From an uncultured Brevibacillus sp. (GTDB lineage Bacteria; Bacillota; Bacilli; Brevibacillales; Brevibacillaceae): 64,000 bases of DNA. The notes below the pieces were generated by a model. It had not been told where the DNA came from. It ran no database searches and saw only the letters and a program-made list of their open reading frames with translations. The stretch lies in NCBI RefSeq assembly GCF_947502445.1, contig NZ_CANMZW010000014.1:60755-124754 (forward strand). Direction: 5' to 3'. A program made the position numbers and the translations under genes. The stretch's first letter is position 1; every line of letters begins with the position of its first letter. Below are positions 8,656 to 18,428 of this stretch, piece by piece.

Positions 8656-8976
8656 TTAAACCGCTGCTTGAAATAGGCTTAAGCCTAAACAGCAAAGTTG
8701 GGTAAGCCTATTTTGAAAAGAGGGGATAAAGGATAACTTTAAAGTGTCATTCCATATGACCATGACATCCTGAGTAGCTGCCACAGTAAGTAGCGTTGTT
8801 TTCTGATAGACTTCTTGCAATTCGTTAATCAGGTTGTGGAGATCATTACTGTCCGCTACTGTTTCAGATAAAATATACACCATATTGAGTTGCCCATTAT
8901 TGAGTAGTTTACTTCCCCATAAGTAGGCGTCTACATAGGATACACAGTAAAACAATGCAGAGGGGAGTGTAGACAT
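8656..8976 (-). CDS. Possible small hypothetical protein
   Basis: An open frame of 106 codons whose composition looks coding (amphipathic helix from about residue 40 to 60, hydrophobic C-terminus). However, no ribosome binding site precedes the ATG, which overlaps the start of the divergent cupin gene by two bases. A later start at an internal Met (about residue 32) is possible but also lacks a good site. It may be a decayed gene. Confidence 0.3.
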   Translation of the reverse strand: MSTLPSALFYCVSYVDAYLWGSKLLNNGQLNMVYILSETVADSNDLHNLINELQEVYQKTTLLTVAATQDVMVIWNDTLKLSFIPSFQNRLTQLCCLGLSLFQAAV

Positions 8977-9517
8977 GTATCGACATACAAACCATTATTC
9001 TCATTGGAATCAACCAATGTATGGACAATGGCTGCGCTACAATTGGGATAATTATTGGAATCCTTATCAGATAAATTGGAATAACAGCTGGGGCGAGAGT
9101 ACCCACATTCCGCTACTGGATTATGGCTCAAAGCCTTTGGTGATAGATATCGACCAAGCGGCAAAGCAGAATAATACCTATAGAACTGCTTTATGGACAG
9201 GGAAATACTTCCAAGTCACCCTCATGAGCATCGATGTTGGAGATGACATTGGCTTGGAAGTTCATCCAGAAACGGATCAATTTATACGAATTGAACAAGG
9301 TCAGGGACTTGTTCAAATGGGAACTCGCAAGGATTCTTTAGATTTTCAAGAAATGGCATATGAAGGCTACGCAATTATGGTGCCTGCAGGAACATGGCAT
9401 AATGTAATCAACACTGGCAACACACCGCTCAAGGTTTACGTCATTTATGCCCCTCCTCATCATCCTTTTGGAACAGTTCACGTAACAAAAGCTGAAGCAA
9501 TGTCGGAACACACTTAA
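8975..9517 (+). CDS. Cupin-domain protein with Tyr/Trp/Asn-rich N-terminus
   Basis: 180 residues. The first ~45 are rich in Tyr, Trp, Asn and His, as in spore-coat or surface proteins of bacilli. A single cupin barrel follows, with the metal motif E-V-H-P-E-T-D-Q near residue 88 and P-A-G-T-W-H-N-V near 135. Mannose-6-phosphate-isomerase-like cupins share this core. GAGGGGAG lies just before ATG 8975. A role in the spore envelope is inference from the N-terminus. Confidence 0.7.
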   Translation: MYRHTNHYSHWNQPMYGQWLRYNWDNYWNPYQINWNNSWGESTHIPLLDYGSKPLVIDIDQAAKQNNTYRTALWTGKYFQVTLMSIDVGDDIGLEVHPETDQFIRIEQGQGLVQMGTRKDSLDFQEMAYEGYAIMVPAGTWHNVINTGNTPLKVYVIYAPPHHPFGTVHVTKAEAMSEHT

Positions 9518-9536
9518 CTGAAAGGTAAAATGAAAA

Positions 9537-9580
9537 CACAGCAAAAAGCCACTTTACCATAAGGTGGTTTTTTGCTGTGA
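9537..9580 (+). terminator. Terminator of the cupin gene
   Basis: ACAGCAAAAAGCCAC pairs with GTGGTTTTTTGCTGT around a short loop. It is a strong, near-symmetric stem that can act in both directions. Confidence 0.85.
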
Positions 9581-9766
9581 GCCTGCATACCTAGTTGCTC
9601 AATCACAAGAGAATCCTTCAGAGCTCTCGATCAGTATATGATTCGAGTGCTAAAGTTGTTTTTAAGTAGGACAACTATGGTTTATACTCGGAAAACAGAG
9701 TATTTTTCCATGACAACATAACGAAAGAGATTCGTAGATTAATTTGAAAAAGCGGGGCTTGATCTG

Positions 9767-10948
9767 ATGATAAGAATAACGAAGCAAACGGCTAGACATT
9801 TTTTATTGCGTCGACTCATTTATCCAGAATTACAACAAGCCAACTTCTGTGAACTTCTGCAATGCTTAGAAGCGATTCAACTTGATCCAGTTAATACGGT
9901 TGAGCGAAATCATCATCTAGTGGCGGCATTACGCTTACCATCATTTTCTCCCCTCGATTTGAACAATACCCTAAAGAATGGCCAAGCTTTCGAGTATTTC
10001 GCACAGGCAGCGTGTATTTTGCCAATGAATGACTACCCGCTTTTTGCAGACATTCGCTCCCAAATGAGATTGAGAGTTCAAGTAGAATTGAATCGGTATG
10101 CCTCAACCACAGCTGATATTTTATCAAAATTAGCAAACGATGGGCGGCTTCCATCAAATGCGTTTGCAAGTGAAAATAAAGTTCGTGCAGGATGGGATAC
10201 AACGGAAGAAAAGACCAAGGAATCCTCCCACGTTCTGGCATTGCTGTTTCAATCAGGACAAATTCAAGTAGTGGGGCGCGAAGGAGCAACTCGTTATTTT
10301 GCCCGAACAGAAGATGCAATCCCTCTTTCCTTACAACAGAAAGAATTTGAACAAAGCAGCGAAGAACGCTCTCATGCTCTGTTAAAAAAATATGCACGAG
10401 CCTACAGATTATTTAGTGCCGACGATCCTCGTTATGGTTGGCAGCACAAAAGCACAGCGGCAAGTCGTAGAAAGATTCATCAGGAATTCCTAGCAAACAA
10501 CATCTTTACGGAAGTGAGTATGGAGGGTGTGAAACGCTCGTATGCAATACTAACCGAGGATTTACCTGAACTCGTTAAATGCCAATCCTTGGAGATGCCA
10601 CAAGGAATCCATTTTATTTCGCCGCTTGATTCACTGCTATGGTACAGAGAACGATTGGTAGACTTGTATGACTTCCATTATCGCTGGGAGATCTACACGC
10701 CAAAACAAAAAAGAATGTATGGGGCATATGTAATGCCGATTTTGGAAGATGGAAATTTGATAGGACGGATTGATCCTCTCTTTGATAGAGCGAATGGAAC
10801 TTTGCATGTTCAATTGCTATCTTTTGAATCAGATGTCTTTTGGTCAAACAATCGTAAAACTCGTATCATCGAAGCTTTACATTTATTTGCAAAACAAATT
10901 GGGGCAGATCACGTCAATCTACCTGAAACGATATCAATCAAGTTGTAG
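9767..10948 (+). CDS. YcaQ/AlkX-type DNA glycosylase (HTH_42 winged-helix family)
   Basis: 393 residues with tandem winged-helix domains typical of the YcaQ/AlkZ/AlkX family, which excises bulky alkylated bases and unhooks interstrand crosslinks. The catalytic Q-x-D motif is present as Q38-L-D40 in the conserved context I-Q-L-D-P-V-N-T-V-E-R, followed by R-N-H-H. In E. coli YcaQ the equivalent residues are catalytic. The C-terminal half contains the usual P-L-D-S-L-L-W segment. It lies 118 bp upstream of a UvrA-like gene on the same strand, so the two may form a DNA-lesion defence pair. Start is ATG 9767. Confidence 0.82.
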   Translation: MIRITKQTARHFLLRRLIYPELQQANFCELLQCLEAIQLDPVNTVERNHHLVAALRLPSFSPLDLNNTLKNGQAFEYFAQAACILPMNDYPLFADIRSQMRLRVQVELNRYASTTADILSKLANDGRLPSNAFASENKVRAGWDTTEEKTKESSHVLALLFQSGQIQVVGREGATRYFARTEDAIPLSLQQKEFEQSSEERSHALLKKYARAYRLFSADDPRYGWQHKSTAASRRKIHQEFLANNIFTEVSMEGVKRSYAILTEDLPELVKCQSLEMPQGIHFISPLDSLLWYRERLVDLYDFHYRWEIYTPKQKRMYGAYVMPILEDGNLIGRIDPLFDRANGTLHVQLLSFESDVFWSNNRKTRIIEALHLFAKQIGADHVNLPETISIKL

Positions 10949-11066
10949 TTCGTAAAAAGAAAAACAGGTAATTACAGGGGAAGCAAGGTTCACACTGACC
11001 GACTTCAAAGCCGGAAGAGTGGTACAATGTGAAAAATGAAAATAACATGAGCAAAAGGATGGTAGC

Positions 11067-13334
11067 ATGAGCGGAGCTAATCAAGAGTATATCGTCATCT
11101 CGGGTGCACGGGAAAACAATCTCAAGAACGTATCCTTGCGCATTCCCAAGAGGAAGATCACGATCTTTACTGGAGTATCTGGTTCTGGAAAGTCATCAAT
11201 CGTCTTCGATACAATCGCCGCAGAATCCACGCGATTGTTAAATGAGAACTTCAGCATGTTTGTACGCACTTTCCTCCCACGCTATCCGCAGCCGGACGCG
11301 GACGCAATCGAGAATCTGAGTATGGCTGTTATTGTAGATCAAAAGCGGCTTGGCGGCGGTTCACATTCCACGATGGGCACGATTACCGATATCGCTCCCA
11401 TTCTTCGGCTTCTTTTTTCGCGAGTAGGTAAACCCTACGTAGGACAAGCGCACATGTTCTCCTTTAACGATCCACAGGGCATGTGTCCTGAATGCAACGG
11501 AATTGGCCGCAAATTAGGCGTCGACATGAGTAGGGCGGTAGATATGTCAAAGTCGTTGAATGAAGGGGCAATCATGCTGCCGGATTATAAGGTAGAAAGC
11601 TGGGATTGGACGATGATCGTGCAGTCGGGGTCTTTTGATCCAGACAAAAAGCTGAGCGATTATTCGGCTGAGGAACTGGAAGAGCTGCTGTATGGCAAGG
11701 CGCGAAAAGTGAAGATGGATTTTGCCGGCAAAGCGACGAATATTACAGTCGAAGGCGTTATCGAGAAGTTCACAAACAAATACATCAAACAAGATGTGAA
11801 GACGAAGTCTGAACGTACACAAAAAGCGGTTGCTCCGTACATAAATGAGGGTCCATGCCCCAGCTGCCACGGCGCAAGACTCAGTCAAGCCGCGCTCAGC
11901 TGCAGGATTAATGGACTGAGCATTGCCGAAATGTCCTCCATGGAGGTCGGACAGCTCATCCGCAACATTCGGGAGATTAATGATCCAGTGGCTGCGCCAG
12001 TCGTCACATCGCTGACAGAACGTTTACAGCATCTGGTGGATATCGGACTTGACTATTTGACGCTGGACCGTGAGACTGATACGTTGTCGGGTGGCGAGTC
12101 ACAGCGCGTAAAGATGGTGAAGCATCTGAGCGGTAGCCTTGTGGATGTCACGTACATTTTCGATGAGCCGAGCGTTGGTTTGCATCCCCGTGATGTACAT
12201 CGGTTAAATGAATTGCTTCAGAAGCTTCGCGACAAGGGAAATACCGTGATTGTCGTCGAGCATGATCCCGACGTAATCAAGGTAGCGGATCATATCGTCG
12301 ATGTCGGGCCTCATGCTGGCAATCGTGGAGGTTCCATCGTGTATCAAGGCAGCTACCAAGGACTCCTCGAGTCGGGTACACTGACAGGCAGTCATATGAA
12401 ACGGCCCCTCCAGCTGAAGCATGATGGCAGGCAGCCATCCGGCAAGCTGTCGATCATAGATGCCACGCTGCACAACCTGCAGAATGTGAGTGTAGATATC
12501 CCAACTGGAGTACTGACCGTGGTTACAGGTGTTGCTGGCTCGGGTAAAAGTACACTGATCAACGAAGTTTTCCTCAGCCAGCATTCGGATGCGATCGTCA
12601 TCGACCAATCGGCAGTAGGGGTGTCAACACGCTCGAATCCTGCAACCTACACAGGTATTATGGATGATGTGCGCAAGGCATTTACTTCCGCAAGCAAAGT
12701 AAACCAAGGCTTGTTCAGCTTCAACTCCAAGGGAGCTTGCGAGAACTGCCAAGGGCTGGGTGTTGTGTATACTGATCTGGCATTCCTCGATAGCGTCAAG
12801 CTGCCATGCGAAGTATGTGGAGGAAAACGGTTCAAGGAAGAGGTGCTCGCGTACAAGCTAAACGGCAAGTCTATTGCAGAAGTACTGGAGATGACAGTGG
12901 AGCAGGCATTGGATTTTTTCGAGCTAAAAGAGGTTGTGCGCAAGCTTCAGGCGCTGAGCGATGTAGGGCTCAACTACATCACACTCGGTCAGCCGCTCAG
13001 CACGCTTTCGGGTGGGGAATGCCAACGCATCAAGCTGGCAAGCGAGCTGCATAAGAAGGGGAGTATATACGTAATGGACGAGCCAACGACTGGCCTGCAC
13101 ATGTCAGATATCGGTCACCTCCTGGGGATCATGAACCGCCTCGTGGATGCCGGCAATACAGTGATTGTCATCGAGCACAATCTGGAGGTAATCAGTCAAG
13201 CGGATTGGATTATCGATATGGGACCGGATGGGGGTAGCAAAGGCGGTCAGGTGGTGTTCGAGGGTACACCTTCGCAGATCATTCATGATAAGCAGTCGAT
13301 CACAGGAAAATACTTGTTGCCATCATCAAACTAG
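11067..13334 (+). CDS. UvrA-like (class II) ABC ATPase, putative DNA-drug resistance protein
   Basis: 755 residues, much shorter than canonical UvrA (about 940-950). Both ABC halves are present: Walker A G-V-S-G-S-G-K-S at residues 36-43 and G-V-A-G-S-G-K-S near 486, and signature motifs L-S-G-G-E-S-Q-R and L-S-G-G-E-C-Q-R. Zinc-finger cysteines (C-P-E-C-N-G, C-P-S-C-H-G, C-E-N-C-Q-G, C-E-V-C-G-G) are intact. The length fits UvrA2/DrrC-type proteins that lack the UvrB-binding domain and protect against DNA-binding antibiotics. ATG 11067 has AAAAGGATGG upstream. Confidence 0.87.
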   Translation: MSGANQEYIVISGARENNLKNVSLRIPKRKITIFTGVSGSGKSSIVFDTIAAESTRLLNENFSMFVRTFLPRYPQPDADAIENLSMAVIVDQKRLGGGSHSTMGTITDIAPILRLLFSRVGKPYVGQAHMFSFNDPQGMCPECNGIGRKLGVDMSRAVDMSKSLNEGAIMLPDYKVESWDWTMIVQSGSFDPDKKLSDYSAEELEELLYGKARKVKMDFAGKATNITVEGVIEKFTNKYIKQDVKTKSERTQKAVAPYINEGPCPSCHGARLSQAALSCRINGLSIAEMSSMEVGQLIRNIREINDPVAAPVVTSLTERLQHLVDIGLDYLTLDRETDTLSGGESQRVKMVKHLSGSLVDVTYIFDEPSVGLHPRDVHRLNELLQKLRDKGNTVIVVEHDPDVIKVADHIVDVGPHAGNRGGSIVYQGSYQGLLESGTLTGSHMKRPLQLKHDGRQPSGKLSIIDATLHNLQNVSVDIPTGVLTVVTGVAGSGKSTLINEVFLSQHSDAIVIDQSAVGVSTRSNPATYTGIMDDVRKAFTSASKVNQGLFSFNSKGACENCQGLGVVYTDLAFLDSVKLPCEVCGGKRFKEEVLAYKLNGKSIAEVLEMTVEQALDFFELKEVVRKLQALSDVGLNYITLGQPLSTLSGGECQRIKLASELHKKGSIYVMDEPTTGLHMSDIGHLLGIMNRLVDAGNTVIVIEHNLEVISQADWIIDMGPDGGSKGGQVVFEGTPSQIIHDKQSITGKYLLPSSN

Positions 13335-13408
13335 AACAGGGGCTGATTTACCTCGGTGATCAGTCAAGCTCACGCAATAACAGTTATATACTCGTTTCCA
13401 GAAAAATG

Positions 13409-13449
13409 GAGCGGCTGATTCCGGTCGAGTACCGAGAAACAGCCGCTCC
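13409..13449. terminator. Bidirectional terminator between convergent genes
   Basis: GGAGCGGCTG pairs with CAGCCGCTCC; the loop contains a smaller CGGT/ACCG hairpin. It lies between the UvrA-like gene and the convergent aspartoacylase-like gene. T runs are weak. Confidence 0.55.
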
Positions 13450-13479
13450 TTCACTTGCCCATTTTACCTCGGGGAGGGG

Positions 13480-14355
13480 TTATTGGCTTTTTTCTAATGG
13501 GGCGATCCCGGCCAAGCTCTCCCCGGCAAAACAGTAACGGGGCGGACTAACAGTTGTAATGACACCAGAGAAGAGAGCAATTACCGGATTTCCTTCAAAA
13601 GTACCCAAAAGATCCCCTTCCACGCACGCCTCACCAGCAGTTGCTTTTGGGATAAATAACCCTGGATGAGGGGCAGTCAATGTGGTGATCTCGTCGTAAA
13701 AGTCAACGGAGGACCCGGGGGGAGCGGTATTCACTAAGCCAAGATGACAAAGGCTGCGGATGATAGCTCGACAGCATTCCTCAGCAGCAGGGATATCGAT
13801 GATGCCACCCGGTTGACCTGCGGGCAATTCGATGATAAGCGCTTTTTGACCAGCATGGCACGATTCAACGAACAACTGACCTCTGATTCCGCTTGATTGG
13901 ATGACGATCGGGAGAGATAGCGACTCTGCAAGCTCTCGAAGTTCCGGATATTCCTTGTAGAGTGCGAGTGTATAGGTGGTACCACCAGCACCTATGCAAT
14001 GCAAATCGATCAAATATTCGGTATCGCGCGTCTCGAGCCAGAGTGCATGGGCCAATTGCATGGTGGGGCTGCCCTCGGCACTGCCAGGGAAAATGCGGTT
14101 CATATCCATTCCATCAAAAGGGGAGACGCGTGTTCTATTCCGGAATGAAGCAGGATTGCAAATCGGGATGACTTTCACGCGGCCGTTGATCGACAGCTGA
14201 TCAAGCTCCTTCATAAGAAGCATAGCAGCGTGAACAGCCGTCTGCTCATCGCCATGGACCGCAGCTGTTACAGTAACGCTAGGTCCATTACCGTTACCGA
14301 ATTCATGTACGGAAAAGCTAGTGACGCTTGTTTGCTCAAATATGACCTCACGCAT
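13480..14355 (-). CDS. AstE/AspA-like metallo-amidohydrolase (M14-type zinc fold)
   Basis: 291 residues from ATG 14355, which follows GGAGG and overlaps the end of the upstream regulator gene by eight bases (translational coupling). Zinc ligands are visible as H34-G-D-E37 and D-L-H119, with N-P-x-x-x-R-N-R-T-R near 68-76 for substrate carboxylate binding and D-M-N-R near 84. The family deacylates N-acyl amino acids (succinylglutamate desuccinylase, aspartoacylase). Co-transcription with a sigma-54 activator that faces a cyanophycinase/asparaginase/dipeptide-importer operon suggests it handles an aspartyl or acyl-amino-acid product; that is inference. Confidence 0.8.
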   Translation of the reverse strand: MREVIFEQTSVTSFSVHEFGNGNGPSVTVTAAVHGDEQTAVHAAMLLMKELDQLSINGRVKVIPICNPASFRNRTRVSPFDGMDMNRIFPGSAEGSPTMQLAHALWLETRDTEYLIDLHCIGAGGTTYTLALYKEYPELRELAESLSLPIVIQSSGIRGQLFVESCHAGQKALIIELPAGQPGGIIDIPAAEECCRAIIRSLCHLGLVNTAPPGSSVDFYDEITTLTAPHPGLFIPKATAGEACVEGDLLGTFEGNPVIALFSGVITTVSPPRYCFAGESLAGIAPLEKSQ

Positions 14356-16462
14356 GAGGGAAAACCTCCATTTTTTTACTGGTATTTGCATGTAAGGAAG
14401 CGTGTATATAGTCCACTCCTGACCTGGTCAATTTAATTCCGACCCGGCCTCTGGTCGTAACGACATATCCCCGTTGTTCAAGGGCTTTCAAGCGGCTGCG
14501 TATTTGTTGCTCTGATAAATCCTTGTGCCATTCCTGGGTTTTCTCCGCAATTTTTTTTCTGCCAATCGATTCCCCCTTCTGGTTAAACGAATGAATCAAT
14601 TTCAAAATAAACAGGAATTCCTCATGATCCACAGGCAGCTCTTCTACCGGTGGGAGGGGGGTGGCTGTTGTTTCTGGTACTCGGCTGGCAGTTATCACTG
14701 GCTCCCTCTGACTCTTCCGCTGGAAAAAGCTTTCACTCGGGATATCATCCATGGTGATAACCGTCCCATCGCAAACGGCAAGCATATAATCGATCGTGTT
14801 TTTCAGCTCCCGCACATTCCCGTACCAATGATATTGCATTAATCGTGCCATCACCTCGGGGAGGAGCTGGATGTGACTCCTGCCGCTTTGGGAGAGGAAG
14901 TGCTTCACAAGGTGCGGGATGTCCGCTTTCCGGTTGCGGAGCTCAGGCAAATGAATATACAGGATTTTAAGTCGGTGGTAGAGGTCCTCCCGAAACGTGC
15001 CACATTCGATCATGGACAACAGATTTCGGTTGGTGGCAGCAATGACGCGTACATCGATCGGGATAATTTTATTTCCCCCGACCCGCATGATCTCTTTTTC
15101 CTGTAAGACGCGAAGCAGTCTGGCTTGCAGCTTTAAAGAGATGTCGCCGATTTCGTCCAGAAAAATCGTTCCGCCGTTCGCCTGTTCAAACAGACCGATT
15201 TTTCCTCCTTTTTTAGCGCCAGTGAAGGCACCTTCCTCATAGCCGAACAATTCGCTTTCAACCAGCTCATCGGAAAGTGCGCTGAAATTGACTGCTAGAA
15301 ACGGACCGTCCCGACGCAGTGATTCATTATGAATAGCGCTCGCATACAGCTCTTTTCCCGTTCCGCTTTCTCCCTCAATCAGCACGGTCAAATTCGTTTT
15401 CGCGATTTTTCCAGCAATCTGCTTGCACTTCTCGATAGCGGGGCTATCCCCACGGATATCAGAAAATGTGTATTTGGCGATGTAGCCTTTTTTCACCAGC
15501 TCGCGTCGAAACGTTTTTTCCATTTCAATCGTTTCGTGCGCGTTTTTAAATGTGGCAACAATTGCGCCCTCATTTTCTAAATAAAAGCGGTGGACAATCA
15601 CATCGGAATGCAGGACGGAAAACCAACCGGATTCCTCTGGAGAGTTGTTCAATACAAAAGAAACGAGTTCGGAGTTGTGAAACACCTCGCGCAGATGTCT
15701 ACCGAGTGCTTTTGCATGAAACATCCCCAGCATGTGCTGCAGGTTTTCATTGAAGACAGTAATGACACCCTTGCTGTTTACTGCCAAAATCCCGTCGTTT
15801 ACCCCGTCCAATACCTGCTTGAGATGCTTGTTCAACCGATCTGACTCTTTACTCGTTTTGGACAGCTTTTTGCTGAGGTCAATGATTTTCCGTATGTATT
15901 TCTCGGATACGATATCACCCTTCTGTGCAAGTAGCCCGATATGCTGAAGGATGGTCATGATTGTTGTGATATCAATTAGGCGCGGGCCAATATTCACGGT
16001 TTGCTTAATAAACGAGGGGACCAGGTTCACTTCCCCAGGGGTAATGGCAATCTCCACTTCGGGAATGTTTTTCTTGCCTGGGTAAAAAGGAATATAGTTG
16101 ATATGGTTGATCCCTAGCTGCAGCAAGGTTTCGATAGATTCATAGACGGTTTCCGGAGCATCGTTTACATACAAGGCGTTTGTCTGTTCTGGTAGAAACA
16201 ATAGCTTGTCAATGTGCTCAAAGTTGACCGTTCGCTTGGCGACTATAACCGTACAGCCGCTTCCGATAAAAGGAGCCGTTTCTTCCTCGATAACAGAGGT
16301 AGAGAGAATGATGAGCTGGTTGTGAAAGACTTGCGGAATTCCTTCATCATAGGAGTAGGAGTGAATGCGCACGAAATCGCCAATCACATCTTGGAGCTGG
16401 CGGACGAGCATTTTTCGGGTTTCCATCGTCCCGGTCAATAAAATGATCTCTTTGGCGTGCAT
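14348..16462 (-). CDS. Sigma-54-dependent enhancer-binding transcriptional activator
   Basis: 704 residues. An N-terminal sensory region (about 1-185, unfamiliar) is followed by a coiled linker, a PAS-like domain (about 212-310) and an AAA+ domain with Walker A G-E-S-G-T-G-K-E at 364-371, the sigma-54 contact loop G-A-F-T-G-A at 411-416 and Walker B F-L-D-E-I-G-D. Instead of a Fis-type helix-turn-helix the C-terminus shows a winged-helix-like segment (about 625-695). It is divergent from the transporter operon at 16711, which has a textbook -24/-12 promoter, so it almost certainly activates that operon. ATG 16462 has GGGGG nine bases upstream. Confidence 0.9.
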   Translation of the reverse strand: MHAKEIILLTGTMETRKMLVRQLQDVIGDFVRIHSYSYDEGIPQVFHNQLIILSTSVIEEETAPFIGSGCTVIVAKRTVNFEHIDKLLFLPEQTNALYVNDAPETVYESIETLLQLGINHINYIPFYPGKKNIPEVEIAITPGEVNLVPSFIKQTVNIGPRLIDITTIMTILQHIGLLAQKGDIVSEKYIRKIIDLSKKLSKTSKESDRLNKHLKQVLDGVNDGILAVNSKGVITVFNENLQHMLGMFHAKALGRHLREVFHNSELVSFVLNNSPEESGWFSVLHSDVIVHRFYLENEGAIVATFKNAHETIEMEKTFRRELVKKGYIAKYTFSDIRGDSPAIEKCKQIAGKIAKTNLTVLIEGESGTGKELYASAIHNESLRRDGPFLAVNFSALSDELVESELFGYEEGAFTGAKKGGKIGLFEQANGGTIFLDEIGDISLKLQARLLRVLQEKEIMRVGGNKIIPIDVRVIAATNRNLLSMIECGTFREDLYHRLKILYIHLPELRNRKADIPHLVKHFLSQSGRSHIQLLPEVMARLMQYHWYGNVRELKNTIDYMLAVCDGTVITMDDIPSESFFQRKSQREPVITASRVPETTATPLPPVEELPVDHEEFLFILKLIHSFNQKGESIGRKKIAEKTQEWHKDLSEQQIRSRLKALEQRGYVVTTRGRVGIKLTRSGVDYIHASLHANTSKKMEVFPHA

Positions 16463-16494
16463 CGTAAACCCCCTGAATCTTTCGCATGAAATGG

Positions 16495-16542
16495 TGGTTA
16501 ATGTTTATAAATGTTTATAATGTACCACGTTATTTTTAACCA
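16495..16542 (+). promoter_or_regulatory. Putative upstream activator sites
   Basis: A perfect tandem repeat ATGTTTATAA (16501-16510 and 16511-16520), one helical turn apart, lies within an inverted repeat TGGTTAA (16495-16501) / TTAACCA (16536-16542). It sits 85-130 bp upstream of the -24/-12 promoter, the normal place for an enhancer-binding protein. Confidence 0.5.
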
Positions 16543-16626
16543 TTATAGGAGGGGAAAGAGTTATTTGTACACACAATATAGAAAATTTAAAATATAAATG
16601 AACCTTTTCTTCACTTTTTTCCAGTT

Positions 16627-16641
16627 TGGCACAGTCTTTGC
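16627..16641 (+). promoter_or_regulatory. Sigma-54 (-24/-12) promoter of the importer operon
   Basis: TGGCAC (16627-16632), five bases, then TTGC (16638-16641): GG and GC are exactly 12 bp apart, matching the sigma-54 consensus. Transcription would begin near 16653, giving a leader of about 58 bases before the TTG start with its AAAGGAGGGGG site. Confidence 0.9.
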
Positions 16642-16710
16642 TTAAGATAGGAACCATGACGGGTTGAATGAACCTGTCTATGTATTGCACATAAAGGAGG
16701 GGGATGTTTT

Positions 16711-18354
16711 TTGAAAAAGAACAGAAGGCTTGTTACCGGACTGAGCTGTATGCTCGTTGTCGGAATGCTTGCCGCTTGTTCTGCGCCTGCAGAACAGGCA
16801 AAGCCCAGTACGAACACAGCGGGCACGAGTAACACCACGGCGCCGGCAAACAGTCCAGCAACAGCGGCGACGCAGCCAGAGAAAAAGGCAGTGGATAAAA
16901 CGATCACGTTAGCAGTCGAAGCAGAACCTGTCTCGCTCGATCCGCAAAACGTAACAGATGGAAACTCAATCACTGTACAGAGATCGATGTATGAAGGCTT
17001 GCTCACCTTTACAGACAACATGCAGCCTGTGCCCGTTCTGGCGACAGAATACCAGTTGAACGCGAATGCGACGGAAATCACCTTCACTTTGCGCGAAGGG
17101 GTCACCTTCCATGACGGCTCTCCGTTTAACGCGGAAGTGGTGAAGGCCAACCTCGATTTCGTACTTGATGAAAAAAATGGCATGGCAAGAAGAAGCTTTT
17201 TCTCATTTATTAAGGAGGTCGTGGTCAAAGATCCGACACACGTGACAATCATCGCCAATGCTCCAAATTCGACGATGATTTCGTATTTGGCTCATCCCGC
17301 AGCATCGATGAAATCATTGGAGGTTCTGAAAAAGAAAAAGGCTGATCCCACTTTTAACCTTGACCGCAATCCGGTAGGCACAGGCCCTTATCAATTTGTA
17401 GAGTGGAAAGAGAATCAGCACGTGAAGGTTACGCCGTTTGCTAACTATTGGAACAAGGAACAAGCTGCCAAAGCTGAAAGCATCGTGTATAAGCCGGTCG
17501 TGGAAGCTAGCACACGGATTAATATGCTGAAAGCCGGAGAAACGGACATCATCACCAAGCTGCCGACCTTGAACGCCAAGGAAATTGCCGAAGACAAAAA
17601 TTTTAACGTATACAAGGCACCTTCACTCAACGTCTACTATGTCGGAATGAACCTCAAGCTGAAAAAATATCAGGACAAGAAAGTAAGGCAGGCCATGAAC
17701 TACGCCGTGAACAAGGATGAATTAATTGGTGGCGTACTGGACGGCTATGGGACTGTGGCTGATTCGGCAATCGCACCGAACACCTACGGCTATTCGCAGC
17801 AAAAAGTATATGAGTATAACCCGGATCAAGCCAAGAAAATGCTGGAAGAAGCAGGGCTGAAGGACGGCTTTGAGGCAACACTGTGGACCCGAAATTCCAG
17901 CGAGTTCATTGCGATTGCTGAAAATGTCGCGATGCAGCTGGGCAAGGTAGGAATTAAGGCGAAGGTCCAAGCGTACGAGAGCGGGACTTTGTTCAATATG
18001 CTTGACCACGAAAAAGGAACCGATCTTTGGATTGGCCGCTGGTCTCCAGGAACAGGGGAAGTTGATTACGGCATTCGTCCGAATTTTCATACGAAAAGCT
18101 TTGCCCCTGACAACAATAACTCTGGCTTTTACAGCAATACACAGGTAGATAAGCTGCTTGACGAAGCGATCATGACAGCAAACAAAGACGAGGCGATGAA
18201 AAAATACGCTGAGGTGCAAAAAATTATTTACGACGACGCGCCTTGGGTATTCCTCCATGTACCTGACCTCATCGTTGCAAAAACAATTTCTGTTAACGGT
18301 GTGATGGTGCTGCCTAGTGATACTGTGATCGTAAACACCGCTGAAAAGCAATAA
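16711..18354 (+). CDS. Family-5 extracellular solute-binding lipoprotein (DppA-like)
   Basis: 547 residues. A lipoprotein signal peptide ends in L-A-A-C with the lipidated Cys at 23, followed by a Ser/Thr/Ala/Pro-rich linker. The SBP_bac_5 fold shows E-P-V-S-L-D-P near residue 72, the T-F-T-L-R-E-G-V-T-F-H-D-G-S-P-F-N-A signature near 127, and D-K-K-V-R-Q-A-M-N-Y-A-V-N near 320. TTG 16711 is used behind an excellent ribosome site. First gene of the sigma-54 operon, it should capture the peptide substrate, possibly a beta-aspartyl dipeptide, at the cell surface. Confidence 0.9.
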   Translation: MKKNRRLVTGLSCMLVVGMLAACSAPAEQAKPSTNTAGTSNTTAPANSPATAATQPEKKAVDKTITLAVEAEPVSLDPQNVTDGNSITVQRSMYEGLLTFTDNMQPVPVLATEYQLNANATEITFTLREGVTFHDGSPFNAEVVKANLDFVLDEKNGMARRSFFSFIKEVVVKDPTHVTIIANAPNSTMISYLAHPAASMKSLEVLKKKKADPTFNLDRNPVGTGPYQFVEWKENQHVKVTPFANYWNKEQAAKAESIVYKPVVEASTRINMLKAGETDIITKLPTLNAKEIAEDKNFNVYKAPSLNVYYVGMNLKLKKYQDKKVRQAMNYAVNKDELIGGVLDGYGTVADSAIAPNTYGYSQQKVYEYNPDQAKKMLEEAGLKDGFEATLWTRNSSEFIAIAENVAMQLGKVGIKAKVQAYESGTLFNMLDHEKGTDLWIGRWSPGTGEVDYGIRPNFHTKSFAPDNNNSGFYSNTQVDKLLDEAIMTANKDEAMKKYAEVQKIIYDDAPWVFLHVPDLIVAKTISVNGVMVLPSDTVIVNTAEKQ

Positions 18355-18428
18355 GACCCAATACGTTGCGGGCAGGTTTTGCAGGCTAGCTCGATTGCCC
18401 GCAACGGTTGTCTAAAGAGGTGAGCTTC

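Noticed and set aside
11547..13286. Several minus-strand open frames inside the UvrA-like gene
   Set aside because: They are reading-frame shadows of a strongly coding GC-richer gene, without ribosome sites or recognisable domains.
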